Origin: Granulicella sp. L60
GTDB taxonomy: Bacteria; Acidobacteriota; Terriglobia; Terriglobales; Acidobacteriaceae
NCBI RefSeq assembly: GCF_009765825.1
Contig: NZ_LMUR01000010.1
Location: 175,437 to 239,436, forward strand
DNA length: 64,000 nucleotides
Reading direction: 5' to 3'
The notes below the pieces were generated by a model. That model searched no databases and was not told the origin of the DNA. It was given only the letters and a program-made list of their open reading frames with translations. Both the position numbers and the translations under genes were made by a program. How positions within the stretch are numbered: position 1 is the stretch's first letter; each line of letters starts with the position of its first letter. Below are positions 25,849-34,629 of the stretch, in pieces.

Positions 25849-26931
25849 ATGGCGACATCAAGATCCTTCGTTCCGGCCTCTGAACTTCTGGCCTCCGATC
25901 TGCCGAGAGCCGCCGCTCTGCCACGAGAGTGCACCTTCACCGAGACCGACTGGCGAGCACTAGCTCCCTTTTGGTATCCCGTAGCCCACTCGCACGAAGT
26001 GACGGATAAGCCTCTTGCCACGCGGCTGCTGGACGAGCGCGTCGTTATTTACCGCCTTTCAGATGGCTCTGTGTCTGCTGCTCGCGATATCTGCTATCAC
26101 CGCGGAGTTCCGCTAAGTCTTGGCCACGTTGAGGGCGACGAGATCATCTGCAAATATCATGGACTGCGTTACGACCGTGAGGGCCGCTGTACCTGCATCC
26201 CCGCCCATCCTGGGGGACCTATCTCGCCTCGACTGCGGCTGGACATGTATCAGGCTCAAGAGCGTTATGGCCTAGTGTGGGTTCGCCTGGTTGATGATGG
26301 TGCGCGGACTCTCCCGAAGATGGACGAGTGGTACGATCCGGATTATCTGCAGGTTCGCCTCGACAGCGTCGACATCAAAGCCGCAGCAGGGCGACAGATC
26401 GAAGGATTTCTTGACGTCAGCCACTTCGCCTTCATACATAAAGAGAGCTTCGGCGAGCCCAACAATCCGGTTGTGCCGGACTACAAAGTGACGATCACGG
26501 AGCATGGATTTGTGGCTGACTACATCAGCACTGTCAGCAACTATGCCCATGGATATAAGCACCTGTCCCCGTCCGACTTTCAGTGGCACAGACGATTCGA
26601 GACCTTCCTGCCGTTTACTGCGAAACTCACCGTGACCTTTCCTGGCGGCGGCCAGCTTCACATCCTGAATGCAGCGTCCCCGGTCTCTGCGCGAAAGACG
26701 CGTCTCTTCGTCCCACTCTGCCGCAACTTCGATAAGGACTCGCCGATAGAACAGACCCTCGACTTCAACTACCAGGTCTTTGCGGAAGATATGGAGATCG
26801 TCGAACGGCAGTTCCCGGAAGACCTGCCGTTGAATTTGCAAGATGAGGCGCACTTCGCAGCCGATCGCAGCTCCATTACCTACCGCAGGGGGCTGGCCGC
26901 ACTGGGACTCGGCCGAAGTTATACCTCATGA
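25849..26931 (+). CDS. Rieske-type aromatic-ring oxygenase, VanA-like
   Basis: 360 residues. The Rieske [2Fe-2S] ligands are C82-H84 (ICYHRG) and C101-H104 (CKYHGL). The mononuclear-iron motif is EGFLDVSHFAFIHKESFG (Asp and two His). Such enzymes hydroxylate or demethylate aromatic or related substrates using a separate reductase, none of which is adjacent. The gene starts 47 bp after msrB on the same strand. The substrate is unknown. Confidence 0.87.
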   Translation: MATSRSFVPASELLASDLPRAAALPRECTFTETDWRALAPFWYPVAHSHEVTDKPLATRLLDERVVIYRLSDGSVSAARDICYHRGVPLSLGHVEGDEIICKYHGLRYDREGRCTCIPAHPGGPISPRLRLDMYQAQERYGLVWVRLVDDGARTLPKMDEWYDPDYLQVRLDSVDIKAAAGRQIEGFLDVSHFAFIHKESFGEPNNPVVPDYKVTITEHGFVADYISTVSNYAHGYKHLSPSDFQWHRRFETFLPFTAKLTVTFPGGGQLHILNAASPVSARKTRLFVPLCRNFDKDSPIEQTLDFNYQVFAEDMEIVERQFPEDLPLNLQDEAHFAADRSSITYRRGLAALGLGRSYTS

Positions 26932-26954
26932 GAATCGGTAGTCCGACGCCTTCA

Positions 26955-27284
26955 TTAATATTCAAAATAGAAGCGGTAATGGCTTCGGCATCCTGGATTG
27001 AACATCGCGCCACACGCAGGGCACTGGTCGGAGCACTCCAGGTACTGTCTGATGGTCAGTTCCGTTCCACAAGCCCCGCACAGGATCGCACGCTGGTCCC
27101 ACTCCGCCTGTGGCCAGACTTCAATTGCATGACCCGCTAGTGCGTCGTGGCAGTCCTTACACGCGTAGTAGGTGCCACAGCACTTCATCTTGATCGCAAT
27201 GACATCGACTGGCTTGTTGTAATGAGTGCAACGGGTCTGAGCATCAAGATCAATTCCGTTCACATGGGGTCGAAGATCTAGCAT
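26955..27284 (-). CDS. CHY zinc-finger protein
   Basis: 109 residues from ATG 27284. The Cys/His pattern of the CHY finger is evident: TRCTHYNKPVD, MKCCGTYYACKDCHDAL, LCGACGTEL and DQCPACGAMFNPGC. Family members bind zinc; eukaryotic Hot13 helps in intermembrane-space thiol biology. Convergent with the Rieske gene (23-bp gap) and divergent from the M24 gene (69 bp). Confidence 0.9.
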   Translation of the reverse strand: MLDLRPHVNGIDLDAQTRCTHYNKPVDVIAIKMKCCGTYYACKDCHDALAGHAIEVWPQAEWDQRAILCGACGTELTIRQYLECSDQCPACGAMFNPGCRSHYRFYFEY

Positions 27285-27353
27285 ATCTTTAGAGTAAAAC
27301 CTGATCCTGTTTCGTCTGCGGGAGTGGGGCAATCTCTTTTTATGGAGTCGAGG

Positions 27354-28043
27354 ATGACGGTATCGGAAGAGCAGCGCGCGAGGAAACTTCTGGAAGCTCA
27401 AACAAAAGCAGAAGCGCTATTTCACGAAGTGGAAACTAGCGGACTGATTCGCCCGGGCATAACCGAGAATAGTCTCAACGCTAAAATCTATGCCCTCGCT
27501 AATGATCTGTATGGAATCAAGACATACTGGCACAAGCGAATCGTCCGCTCTGGTAAAAACACCCTACTTCCGTATGATGATAATCCGCCTGACCTCACTA
27601 TAGGTGAAGATGACATTCTCTTCCTAGACCTTGGCCCTGTCTTCGAACAGTGGGAAGCGGATTTTGGCCGGACGTTCGTTCTCGGCTCTGACCCCTTGAA
27701 ACTCAAGATGCGTCAGGACATCAAATCGGCGTTCGAGGATGGGAAGCAATACTTCAAAGACCATCCGGACATCACCAGCCGAGAACTATTCCATTATGTC
27801 GAATCGCTCGCGGCGAGATACGGCTGGGAGTTTGGGGGGCCTATCGCTGGACATCTCATCGGACAATTTCCTCACGAAAGAATCGCTGACGATAAGGTAA
27901 CGCTCTACGTGCATCCAAAGAGCAACCTGCCAATGCGCTCGCCCGACGAAGATGGTCGGCGACGCCATTGGATTTTGGAGATACATTTTGTGGATCGAGA
28001 ACAAGAAATTGGAGGATTTTACGAGGAGCTGCTCACCATTTAA
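27354..28043 (+). CDS. M24-family metallopeptidase-like protein
   Basis: 229 residues from ATG 27354, with GGAG six bases upstream. The five metal ligands of the pita-bread fold can be read in order: Asp in LFLDLGPVF, Asp in EADFGRTF, His in IAGHLIGQFPHE, Glu in WILEIHF and Glu in FYEELLT. It is a short single-domain member related to Xaa-Pro aminopeptidases and creatinases; it may act on a small substrate rather than peptides. Confidence 0.8.
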   Translation: MTVSEEQRARKLLEAQTKAEALFHEVETSGLIRPGITENSLNAKIYALANDLYGIKTYWHKRIVRSGKNTLLPYDDNPPDLTIGEDDILFLDLGPVFEQWEADFGRTFVLGSDPLKLKMRQDIKSAFEDGKQYFKDHPDITSRELFHYVESLAARYGWEFGGPIAGHLIGQFPHERIADDKVTLYVHPKSNLPMRSPDEDGRRRHWILEIHFVDREQEIGGFYEELLTI

Positions 28044-28111
28044 TAAGTAATTACCCGACGGTGATTCGCTCTAAGGGTTTCGCCTGCTCCCACTAAGACT
28101 GCTTCGTTGTA

Positions 28112-28261
28112 GCAACGCCTCGCCATGCCAAATTCACACGATGTACTCTTCGGTTGCCTGATCGTGGAAGAGACGGCCGAGGTGCTTCAGTATCCCCTCA
28201 GACCGTCAGGCGCGGCTGGGAGATGGCACGAGCGTGGTTGATGGGCGAACACGCGCGCTGA
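28112..28261 (+). pseudogene. remnant of an ECF sigma factor, C-terminal region 4
   Basis: Three short frames line up with the end of an ECF-type sigma factor: TPRHAKFTR (frame at 28112), then LFGCLIVEETAEVL, then VSPQTVRRGWEMARAWLMGE ending in TGA at 28259-28261. In intact proteins these read as ...PR-A--VELRYFGGL-VEETAEVLG-SP-TV-RDWEMARAWL. Two frameshifts separate the parts and nothing upstream matches the rest, so this is a decayed fragment. Recognition is from family memory. Confidence 0.5.
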
Positions 28262-28619
28262 AGTACTTCGGGATCAATCACGTCAGTAACTCTCTAAGGA
28301 GCCGCCTTGGGCGACCCAAGGCTATAGTTAGCTTGCTTCGAGCCCTTTACGTCGAACAAATTCCTTACCGATCGCCAACTGACCGCTCTGAAAATCCTTC
28401 ACCTTTGCTGCAGCCATCATCTGTGCATGGTGCCCTTTTCCTGCATTCGGCCACGACTAAGCAGGCTTCGGACGATTGAGCTAATAATACGGACCCTCAG
28501 CATAAATCGTAGGCGCGGCACGCTCCATCTAGATACCGACAGGCCCAAATGCGACCTCTCATCAGCAACGAGAAACTCTCAAGTACTCAACTGAAGAAGA
28601 AGTAAAAGGAGAATCCATC
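28262..28619. other. intergenic stretch with a short perfect hairpin
   Basis: No supported gene. GCCTTGGG (28304-28311), CGA, CCCAAGGC (28315-28322) is a perfect 8-bp hairpin without T-run. A clear ribosome site (AAAAGGAG) appears just before the ATG at 28620. Confidence 0.4.
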
Positions 28620-29189
28620 ATGCGTATCTTTCTCACCGGCGCCACCGGCTTTATCGGTTCAGCCATTGTTCCGGAACTCATCAACGCGGGCCACCAGGTA
28701 CTGGGACTGACACGGTCGGAGGTAGGTGCTCAGACTCTACTTGCCGCCGGAGCCGAGGTGCATCGAGGGAATCTTGAAGACCTCGAAAGCATGCGCAGCG
28801 GAGCGGCTGTATCGGACGGCGTCATCCACTGTGCCTTCAATCACGACTTTTCCAACTTCCTTGCGATCTGCGAGCAAGACCGAAAGGTCATCGAGGCCAT
28901 GGGCGATGTGCTTGTCGGCTCCGACCGCCCTCTGATCATCACCTCGGGGACTGGTATGGGGAACGCCTTTCCAGGTCAACCTGCAACCGAAGACCATTTC
29001 GATCCCAATCATCCCAATCCTCGTAAAGCCTCCGAAGTCGCAGGCGCTTTGGTACCCGTCGGCAGCTCAAACATGGTAAAGGTGCCGATCTGCGGGATGT
29101 ACTTGGACTCTTTGATGATGGCGATCTTCGCGCCAAGTTCCAGGTCAATCACACCGAACGCACTCGGCCCTGTCCCTCCGGGCGAATAA
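28620..29189 (+). pseudogene. NAD-dependent epimerase/dehydratase-like SDR, 3'-truncated
   Basis: The first 143 or so codons are a normal atypical/extended SDR: FLTGATGFIGSAIVPELI (NAD site), GVIHCAFNHDF and LIITSGTGMGNA. Family likeness stops after RKASEVAGA at about 29048. The remaining 47 codons are the antisense of another gene. Intact relatives are about 290-300 residues, so about half, including the substrate-binding half, is missing. The start has an excellent ribosome site. The protein is unlikely to be active. Confidence 0.75.
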
Positions 29190-29485
29190 ATTGGGTTATT
29201 CGCAGGAGCAATTACGCCCAGAGGCAAGATGGTGTGCAACTGCAATCTAGGAATGGCGCCCCAATTGAACTCGATAGCCGGGCCCGTGGCGTCTGTCTCC
29301 ACCGGCGTGCCGTCCGTCTCCACCGGCGTGCCGTCAGTACTGCCGAAGATGTAGAACTCGTAGTGGTGCAGGTCCACCGGCACCGGATCGTCGGTTTGAT
29401 ACGGAGGGCCCTGTGCACACAGGTGTGAACTGCTCAGCACGACAAGCAAGAACAGTATCAGCTTTGAGTAATGACGACGATTCAT
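29009..29485 (-). pseudogene. exported hypothetical protein, 3'-truncated
   Basis: An ATG at 29485 opens a signal peptide (ILFLLVVLSSSHLCAQG) followed by QTDDPVPVDLHHYEFYIF, IEFNWGAIPRLQLHTILPLG and SKYIPQIGTFTMFELPTG. This looks like the start of a predicted outer-membrane/transporter-like protein of Acidobacteria that normally continues for over 100 more residues. Likeness ends at about 29053; the last 15 codons read through the opposite SDR fragment. Part of the tail-to-tail junction. Confidence 0.6.
29295..29336. repeat. 21-bp tandem duplication
   Basis: Units 29295-29315 and 29316-29336 are identical except the last base. On the minus strand they encode GTPVETD twice, adding seven residues to the truncated exported protein. 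Confidence 0.9.
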
Positions 29486-29554
29486 CGACGCTTCTGTCTC
29501 CCCCAGCGACCGGTGTTGTGCTGCGATATCGAAGTATGCAAGGCTTGCATGTGC

Positions 29555-31030
29555 TTACCTGTTGACTAGTGTCAGAGAGTGAGGAGCTTCAATCTTCTCT
29601 CCGGTCTCACGAGGCCAGGAAATCGACAGCAATGCCCCTCCTTCTGGACGGTTCGACGCCGTCACACTTCCTCCGTGAGCGCGCACCACGGCTTCAACAA
29701 ATGCAAGCCCAAGGCCATGCCCCTTGGAGTCTCTTCCTTTCACCCTCTGTTCGAACATGTGGACGCCAATCTCCGAAGCAAATCCCGGACCATCATCCTC
29801 CACAATCAGCGTCGCAGCGTCCTCACTTGCGCCAAGTTTTATGGAAACGGTACATGACGCGGGCAAGTGGTTAAGTTCGTTATCGAGAAGGTTTGCGATC
29901 ACCCGATGAAGGAGGGCTGCGTCTGCCAGTACCGTCACAGAGCCGGCGCTGCGCAGATGGACCCGAAGTCCTTTCTCCGACATACAAGGCTCATAAAGGT
30001 CAATCATGACTCGAAGCAGTTCGTCGAGATCGACTTCCATGCGCGACAGTCTCAGCGCATCAGCTTTCGCTTCAGCAACGTCGAGCGAAGTATTCAGGAA
30101 TTCTGTCAGTCGATCCAGTTCATCGATGGCCGAGACGATTGGCTCACTCTGCTCGACTTTTAGATCGCCCGACAGAACGATCTCCAGTTTCCCCCGAATC
30201 GCCGTCAACGGGCTACGAAGATCGTGGGCAAGGGACTCCGTAATAGTGTGCAGCTGATGCATTGAGCTTTCTATCCGGTCCAGCATGTGGTTGAGCGTCA
30301 ACGCCAGATGCCCTACTTCGTCGTTGCGCTTGTTGGTTGGAACTCTACTGCTCAAATCAGATTGTCCAATTCTGGATGCGGCCTCAGTGATCTCCCGGAC
30401 ATAATTGAGCATACGTCGGGTCGCGTAGAAGACGATCGCAAAGCCAAACAAGACGATGAGCAGCCAAATGCAGAGGAAGCGGAATCGGAGGTTCCTGAGT
30501 ACACGCAATTCGTCTCGTTCCGAAAGGCCGAGATAGATGTGGCTTCCATCCTCCATGCGCACTGACGCCACCCGAAAGGGGTGCTTGAATCCCTTGACAT
30601 TCAAGTCGTAAGGCACATCGGAAACGATCTTAAGTGCGCGAATGGCGGCTAAGTGCGGTGTCCCGTCACCGACACCTACCCAAAGTTTCAGATTACCGTC
30701 GTCTCCGGCCTGAAGAAAGAAGACCGAGTCGTTCTCATTGCCATTTGAGCGCAATTTGTTTGGCACCTCTCTACTTGCAAGTTCCGCGACTTCTCTCACT
30801 ACCCGACCGTAGAGGCGGTCCTTTGGCGTTCGCCCGGCTACATCACCGAGTACTGCCACCTCTCCAGTGAGCCACGCGTCGCTCCGACGCTGAATATCGC
30901 TCGCTACGAAGCGATGGAGCATCGCAAAAACCAGCATTGTTCCAATGGCAAAGGCTAGGGTTGCCCAGAGGGAGATACGCCATGCTGCACTGTGCATGAT
31001 GGGATTAGCGGTCTTTGAGGACATAACCAA
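29555..31030 (-). CDS. OmpR-type two-component sensor histidine kinase
   Basis: 491 residues. TM helix 1 is near residues 17-42 (ISLWATLAFAIGTMLVFAML); a periplasmic sensor region follows to about 180; TM helix 2 (FLCIWLLIVLFGFAIVFYA), HAMP (ITEAASRIGQSDLSSRVP), HisKA with phospho-His in ESLAHDLRSPLTAIRG, and HATPase_c with N (NLLDNELNH), G1 (VEDDGPGF) and G2 (GHGLGLAFV) boxes. It overlaps the response regulator gene by 26 bp, as co-transcribed second gene. The periplasmic input signal is unknown. Layout resembles CusS-like heavy-metal sensors, but no metal-binding motif was seen. Confidence 0.93.
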   Translation of the reverse strand: MVMSSKTANPIMHSAAWRISLWATLAFAIGTMLVFAMLHRFVASDIQRRSDAWLTGEVAVLGDVAGRTPKDRLYGRVVREVAELASREVPNKLRSNGNENDSVFFLQAGDDGNLKLWVGVGDGTPHLAAIRALKIVSDVPYDLNVKGFKHPFRVASVRMEDGSHIYLGLSERDELRVLRNLRFRFLCIWLLIVLFGFAIVFYATRRMLNYVREITEAASRIGQSDLSSRVPTNKRNDEVGHLALTLNHMLDRIESSMHQLHTITESLAHDLRSPLTAIRGKLEIVLSGDLKVEQSEPIVSAIDELDRLTEFLNTSLDVAEAKADALRLSRMEVDLDELLRVMIDLYEPCMSEKGLRVHLRSAGSVTVLADAALLHRVIANLLDNELNHLPASCTVSIKLGASEDAATLIVEDDGPGFASEIGVHMFEQRVKGRDSKGHGLGLAFVEAVVRAHGGSVTASNRPEGGALLSISWPRETGEKIEAPHSLTLVNR

Positions 31031-31682
31031 TACCTCGCAAAGTCTTGATCAGCGGCTCGCGGCCTTCAATATCCACCTTGCCGCGCAAACGGTAGATATG
31101 CACATCGACAACGTTAGTGTCGGGTTGAATTCGCATTCCCCATACTTCAGAAAGAAGCATGGATCGAGTGACAACTCTGCCAGCATGGCGACAAAGGTAC
31201 TCCAGGAGCACAAACTCCTGTGGGCTTAGATTCAGAACTTCGCCGCCACGGGAGGCTCTACGCCTGACAAAGTCCAGTTCCAGGTCCAGTACACGCAAAC
31301 GTGAGGCTTCTTCGCTCGCAGCCAGGTTTCGTCTCAAGAGGTTGCGCAGCCGAGCCAGCAGTTCGGCGAGAGCAAAGGGTTTGGTCAGGTAGTCGTCGCC
31401 ACCTTGTTCCAATCCCTTGACTCTGTCGTCGACTGATCTTCTGGCTGAAAGTATCAATACAGGGCTGCTTACGCCAGATTGTCGAAGCTGAAGAATCAGG
31501 TCAATGCCATCTTGATCCGGAAGGCCAAGATCAACGATCAGAACGTCATACTTCTTTCCAGACGCAAGTTGCGCGGCAGTGCGCCCATCCTTGGAGGCAT
31601 CCACTTCGTAACCCGCGTCAGTAAGCGATTGCTTCAGGAAGCCCTGGATCTCGAGGTCATCCTCCACAAGCAGGAGTTGCAT
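31005..31682 (-). CDS. OmpR/PhoB-family response regulator
   Basis: 225 residues from ATG 31682, where the receiver domain begins (MQLLLVEDD); starts at 31700 and 31712 are alternatives. The receiver has the phospho-acceptor in VLIVDLGLPDQDG, Ser in LILSARRS and Lys in YLTKPFALAE. The winged-helix domain is clear: LNLSPQEFVLLEYLCRHAGRV-like region and VDVHIYRLRGKVD. It is first in an operon with the kinase and points away from the polyketide cluster. Confidence 0.93.
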   Translation of the reverse strand: MQLLLVEDDLEIQGFLKQSLTDAGYEVDASKDGRTAAQLASGKKYDVLIVDLGLPDQDGIDLILQLRQSGVSSPVLILSARRSVDDRVKGLEQGGDDYLTKPFALAELLARLRNLLRRNLAASEEASRLRVLDLELDFVRRRASRGGEVLNLSPQEFVLLEYLCRHAGRVVTRSMLLSEVWGMRIQPDTNVVDVHIYRLRGKVDIEGREPLIKTLRGIGYVLKDR

Positions 31683-32083
31683 GGAGTGATGGTAAGCCAT
31701 TTCGAGGTTCACGAGCTCTATCCGGGCTAACTACTTACATCACTGACGAGAAGATGAACAACTTGTCATCTGCTGAATCGCGACGACATTTCTTTTCTCT
31801 CGAATACTAGGAACAGCGATTGTGTGACGGAACCTGATTAAATGGCCTCACCCTGATCATTCGCTGAGCTTTCATGAACAAATCGTCATCCTATTACTCT
31901 CCTGCAAGGTGCTATCAAAAGAACCAAGGTCTCGTCTTAACAAGTAGGCGTGTATTGAGAATACTGAGCCTGTTCTCTCAAGTAGTCGACTGTTGCTGGA
32001 TTGTCGTCTCTTCGTGGTCCAGCTTCCCCAACACACAAACGCGACATTTAATCCCGATGATCCGGGCTGAGGATATATTCCGC
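31683..32083. promoter_or_regulatory. divergent region between two-component and polyketide genes
   Basis: About 400 bp without a supported gene. It must hold promoters for both the leftward regulator/kinase operon and the rightward type III PKS operon. The PKS frame is open from 31874, but the upstream part has no family likeness. GATGAACAACTTGTCATC-like near-inverted sequence at about 31752-31770 is the only visible dyad. Confidence 0.4.
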
Positions 32084-33145
32084 TTGACTACGGCTTACCT
32101 GAACCGCATCGCCACTGCCGTACCAGAGCACGATGTGCACGACACCTTCGTCGTCTTCGCTGAGAAGATGCTTGCCGACCCGCGGCTACGCACGGTCTTC
32201 CGTCGCATGGTGAGCCGCGCCGATATCGCGCATCGCTATTCGTTCCTCGATCCGCAGAAAGGTTCCAGCCAATTCTCGTCGCATAACGCAAATGAGTTTT
32301 ATCGGCTAGATAACTTTCCCAACACGGCGCGGCGTATGGAACTGTTTGAGCAGAGCGCTCCGGTGCTGATGAAGAGGGCCGTGGGCCGGCTTGAGCTGAA
32401 TGAGGAAGAATGCGCTGGTATTACGCATGTGCTGGTGACCTGCTGCACGGGGCTCTATGCGCCGGGGCTGGACTTTGAGATCGTCGACCACCTCGGGCTT
32501 TCGGCGAGCGTGGAGCGCACGATGGTTGGATTCATGGGATGCTATGCCGCGATCAATGCGCTGAAGCTGGCGCGACACATTGTGCGCTCAGATCCGAAGG
32601 CGGGTGTTCTGATGGTCAACCTTGAGCTGTGTACGCTGCACTTCCAGGAGACGCAGAAGCTGGAGCAGGTTCTCTCCTTCCTGGTCTTTGCCGATGGCGC
32701 GGCGGCGAGCCTGATTACTGCTCGCGAGCAGGGTCTCGCGCTGGACAGCTTCAAAGCGGTGATGGTGCCGGAGACACGTGGGCTGATTACCTGGAAGATT
32801 CGCGAGCTAGGTTTCGACATGCTGCTCTCCGGGCAGGTACCGGGAGTGCTGGGTCGCGCGCTGCACGAAGGCGAACTGATGGCCGAGCGTGATGGCATCG
32901 ACCTGTGGGCGGTGCATCCAGGCGGTCGGTCGATACTGGATGCAGTCGAGGAGGGACTGGAGCTGCCAGCCGATGCGCTGGCGGCGTCGCGCGAAGTGTT
33001 GTCGCGCTTCGGCAACATGTCGTCGGCGACGGTGATGTTTGTGTTGCAGCGAATCATGCAGCAAGCGCGCCCGGGGCAGCGTGGGTGTGCGATGGCGTTT
33101 GGGCCGGGGTTGATGGCGGAGACGATGCGCTTCCATGGGGTCTAG
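32084..33145 (+). CDS. type III polyketide synthase (chalcone/stilbene-synthase family)
   Basis: 353 residues from a TTG at 32084 with GAGGAT nine bases upstream; ATG 32057 is an alternative without a site. Catalytic triad: C153 (GFMGCYAA), H278 (AVHPGGRS) and N311 (FGNMSSATVMFV). VTCCTGLYAPGLD and FADGAAASLI are further family signatures. These homodimeric enzymes extend an acyl-CoA with malonyl-CoA and cyclise it to pyrones, resorcinols or phloroglucinols. The next gene, a methyltransferase, overlaps by 11 bp. The product class is not readable; methylated alkylresorcinol or alkylpyrone is an inference from the neighbours. Confidence 0.93.
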   Translation: MTTAYLNRIATAVPEHDVHDTFVVFAEKMLADPRLRTVFRRMVSRADIAHRYSFLDPQKGSSQFSSHNANEFYRLDNFPNTARRMELFEQSAPVLMKRAVGRLELNEEECAGITHVLVTCCTGLYAPGLDFEIVDHLGLSASVERTMVGFMGCYAAINALKLARHIVRSDPKAGVLMVNLELCTLHFQETQKLEQVLSFLVFADGAAASLITAREQGLALDSFKAVMVPETRGLITWKIRELGFDMLLSGQVPGVLGRALHEGELMAERDGIDLWAVHPGGRSILDAVEEGLELPADALAASREVLSRFGNMSSATVMFVLQRIMQQARPGQRGCAMAFGPGLMAETMRFHGV

Positions 33146-33848
33146 TGCACAGATCGACTTCAGTCGGCGGGCCTCTCCACATGAGTTGCCGGAGCTGATG
33201 GATGGTGACTGTAGTTATGAGGATTTCCGTGACTGCCTGCGCAGTCTGGAAACGGTCAATCGCTGGCTGCTGGGTTATCGGCCGACGCTGGCTTGGCTGG
33301 AGCGGTTGCCGCTTGGATTGCGCGATCCAGTACACATCGTCGATGTGGGCAGTGGTGGCGGTGATCTACTGCGGCAGATTGCAGGCTGGGCAAGGAGACG
33401 GGGCATTGCTGTGCAGTTAACCGGGATCGACTTGAATCCTTATGCGGCGCGTGCAGCAGCGGAGTCCACGCCAAAGGCGCTCGGAATCCAATGGGTGACC
33501 GGCGATGCTCTGGAGTATCGACCGAAGAATCCGGTCGATATCGTCGTGAGCTCGCTGCTGGCACATCATCTGGAGGACGAGGAGATCGTGGCTCTGCTGA
33601 GGTGGATGGAAGCGACCGTGCGGGTAGGTTGGTTTATCAATGATTTGGAGCGAGCGGAGTGGAGTAGTCGGATGTTTGGTTGGGTTCGTTGGCACTGGCT
33701 TGTGCGGCATGATGGGCCGGTGTCGTTCCGGCGGGCGTTCCAGAAGGAGGATTGGGTGAGCCTACTGGCTGCGGCTGAGCTTCTGCGAGAGACGGTGACC
33801 GTAGAGAAGTGGCGGCCTGGACGGTTGTGCGTGGGGCGGTGGATATGA
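33135..33848 (+). CDS. class I SAM-dependent methyltransferase of the polyketide cluster
   Basis: 237 residues; ATG lies inside the end of the PKS gene, so translation is coupled. The SAM-binding motif is VDVGSGGGDLLRQIAG (about residues 66-81), with LTGIDLNPYAARAA as motif II and DIVVSSLLAHHLED as the post-motif. It likely methylates a hydroxyl of the polyketide, as SrsB does for phenolic lipids in Streptomyces; this comparison is by gene order and family only. Confidence 0.88.
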   Translation: MGSSAQIDFSRRASPHELPELMDGDCSYEDFRDCLRSLETVNRWLLGYRPTLAWLERLPLGLRDPVHIVDVGSGGGDLLRQIAGWARRRGIAVQLTGIDLNPYAARAAAESTPKALGIQWVTGDALEYRPKNPVDIVVSSLLAHHLEDEEIVALLRWMEATVRVGWFINDLERAEWSSRMFGWVRWHWLVRHDGPVSFRRAFQKEDWVSLLAAAELLRETVTVEKWRPGRLCVGRWI

Positions 33849-33954
33849 GGTCGATGATTCTGAAGCGTCTCGTTAGAGTAAGAGAGATAAAGCCTCTCGC
33901 CTCCGTCGACCTCATGGCGCACCTCATCACGTCTAACCATCTGAGCAACGAATA

Positions 33955-34581
33955 ATGCCAATTTCCACTCTGCCAGCGACCAGTTCCAGATTCAAGACTA
34001 TTCTCTGGGTCTCGCTTGGTCTCACCGTACTCTTCGTCTTCATTACCTCAGAATTGCTTCTCATCACCGACTATCCGATGTACCACGCCTACCGTCTGCA
34101 GGTCATTGCCGACCGCCATCTACTCATCCCGCATACACTCGCCGGAATCTTCGCTCTTCTGATCGGTCCCATCAATTTCTCCTCGCGAATCCGACAGCGT
34201 CACCTCCAACTCCATCGCATCCTCGGCCGGATCTACGTCATCTCCGTGTTTGTTGGTTCCTTCACAGGCATCGCTCTCGCCTGGGGTCGTCCGGGTCTCC
34301 CCGGAACCTCCATGCAGGCCGCGGCGTGGATAGTCTGCACCACCGCTGCCTTCCTCAGCGCGCGCAACCGCCAAATCGTCCAGCATCGCCAATGGATGGC
34401 TCGCTCCTACGCCGTCACCTTTACCTTCGTCTCCAGCCGCGTTCTGAACCTCGTGCCCGCATATTGGAGCCATCTCGGCGACGTCCTGTCCGCAGTCGGG
34501 GTCATTGCTTTCACTCTCGCATCCCTGCTGATCGTCGATCTCGGCCTCAACTGGCACGAACTCACCACTCGTCGCGACTGA
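33955..34581 (+). CDS. DUF2306 membrane protein
   Basis: 208 residues. Hydrophobic segments at about 16-36, 60-76, 90-112, 120-135, 150-170 and 180-200. His-containing pieces FSSRIRQRHLQLHRILGRIYV and RQIVQHRQWMARSYAVTF are typical of DUF2306, an uncharacterised heme-oxidase-like membrane family. It sits 106 bp after the methyltransferase on the same strand; a link to the polyketide is possible but unproven. Confidence 0.75.
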   Translation: MPISTLPATSSRFKTILWVSLGLTVLFVFITSELLLITDYPMYHAYRLQVIADRHLLIPHTLAGIFALLIGPINFSSRIRQRHLQLHRILGRIYVISVFVGSFTGIALAWGRPGLPGTSMQAAAWIVCTTAAFLSARNRQIVQHRQWMARSYAVTFTFVSSRVLNLVPAYWSHLGDVLSAVGVIAFTLASLLIVDLGLNWHELTTRRD

Positions 34582-34629
34582 TCGCCGGCAACGGATTATG
34601 AGATTTGAGAAATGGGTTTTGAATATGTC

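Noticed and set aside
28304..28322. Rho-independent terminator
   Set aside because: The stem is perfect but there is no T-run and no gene ends just before it.
28234..28479. 81-codon plus-strand frame after the sigma remnant
   Set aside because: No motif and it begins inside the sigma remnant in another frame; probably chance.
29051..29056. KpnI site at the truncated-gene junction as a cloning artefact
   Set aside because: A six-base match is expected by chance every few kilobases and both flanks look like the same genome.
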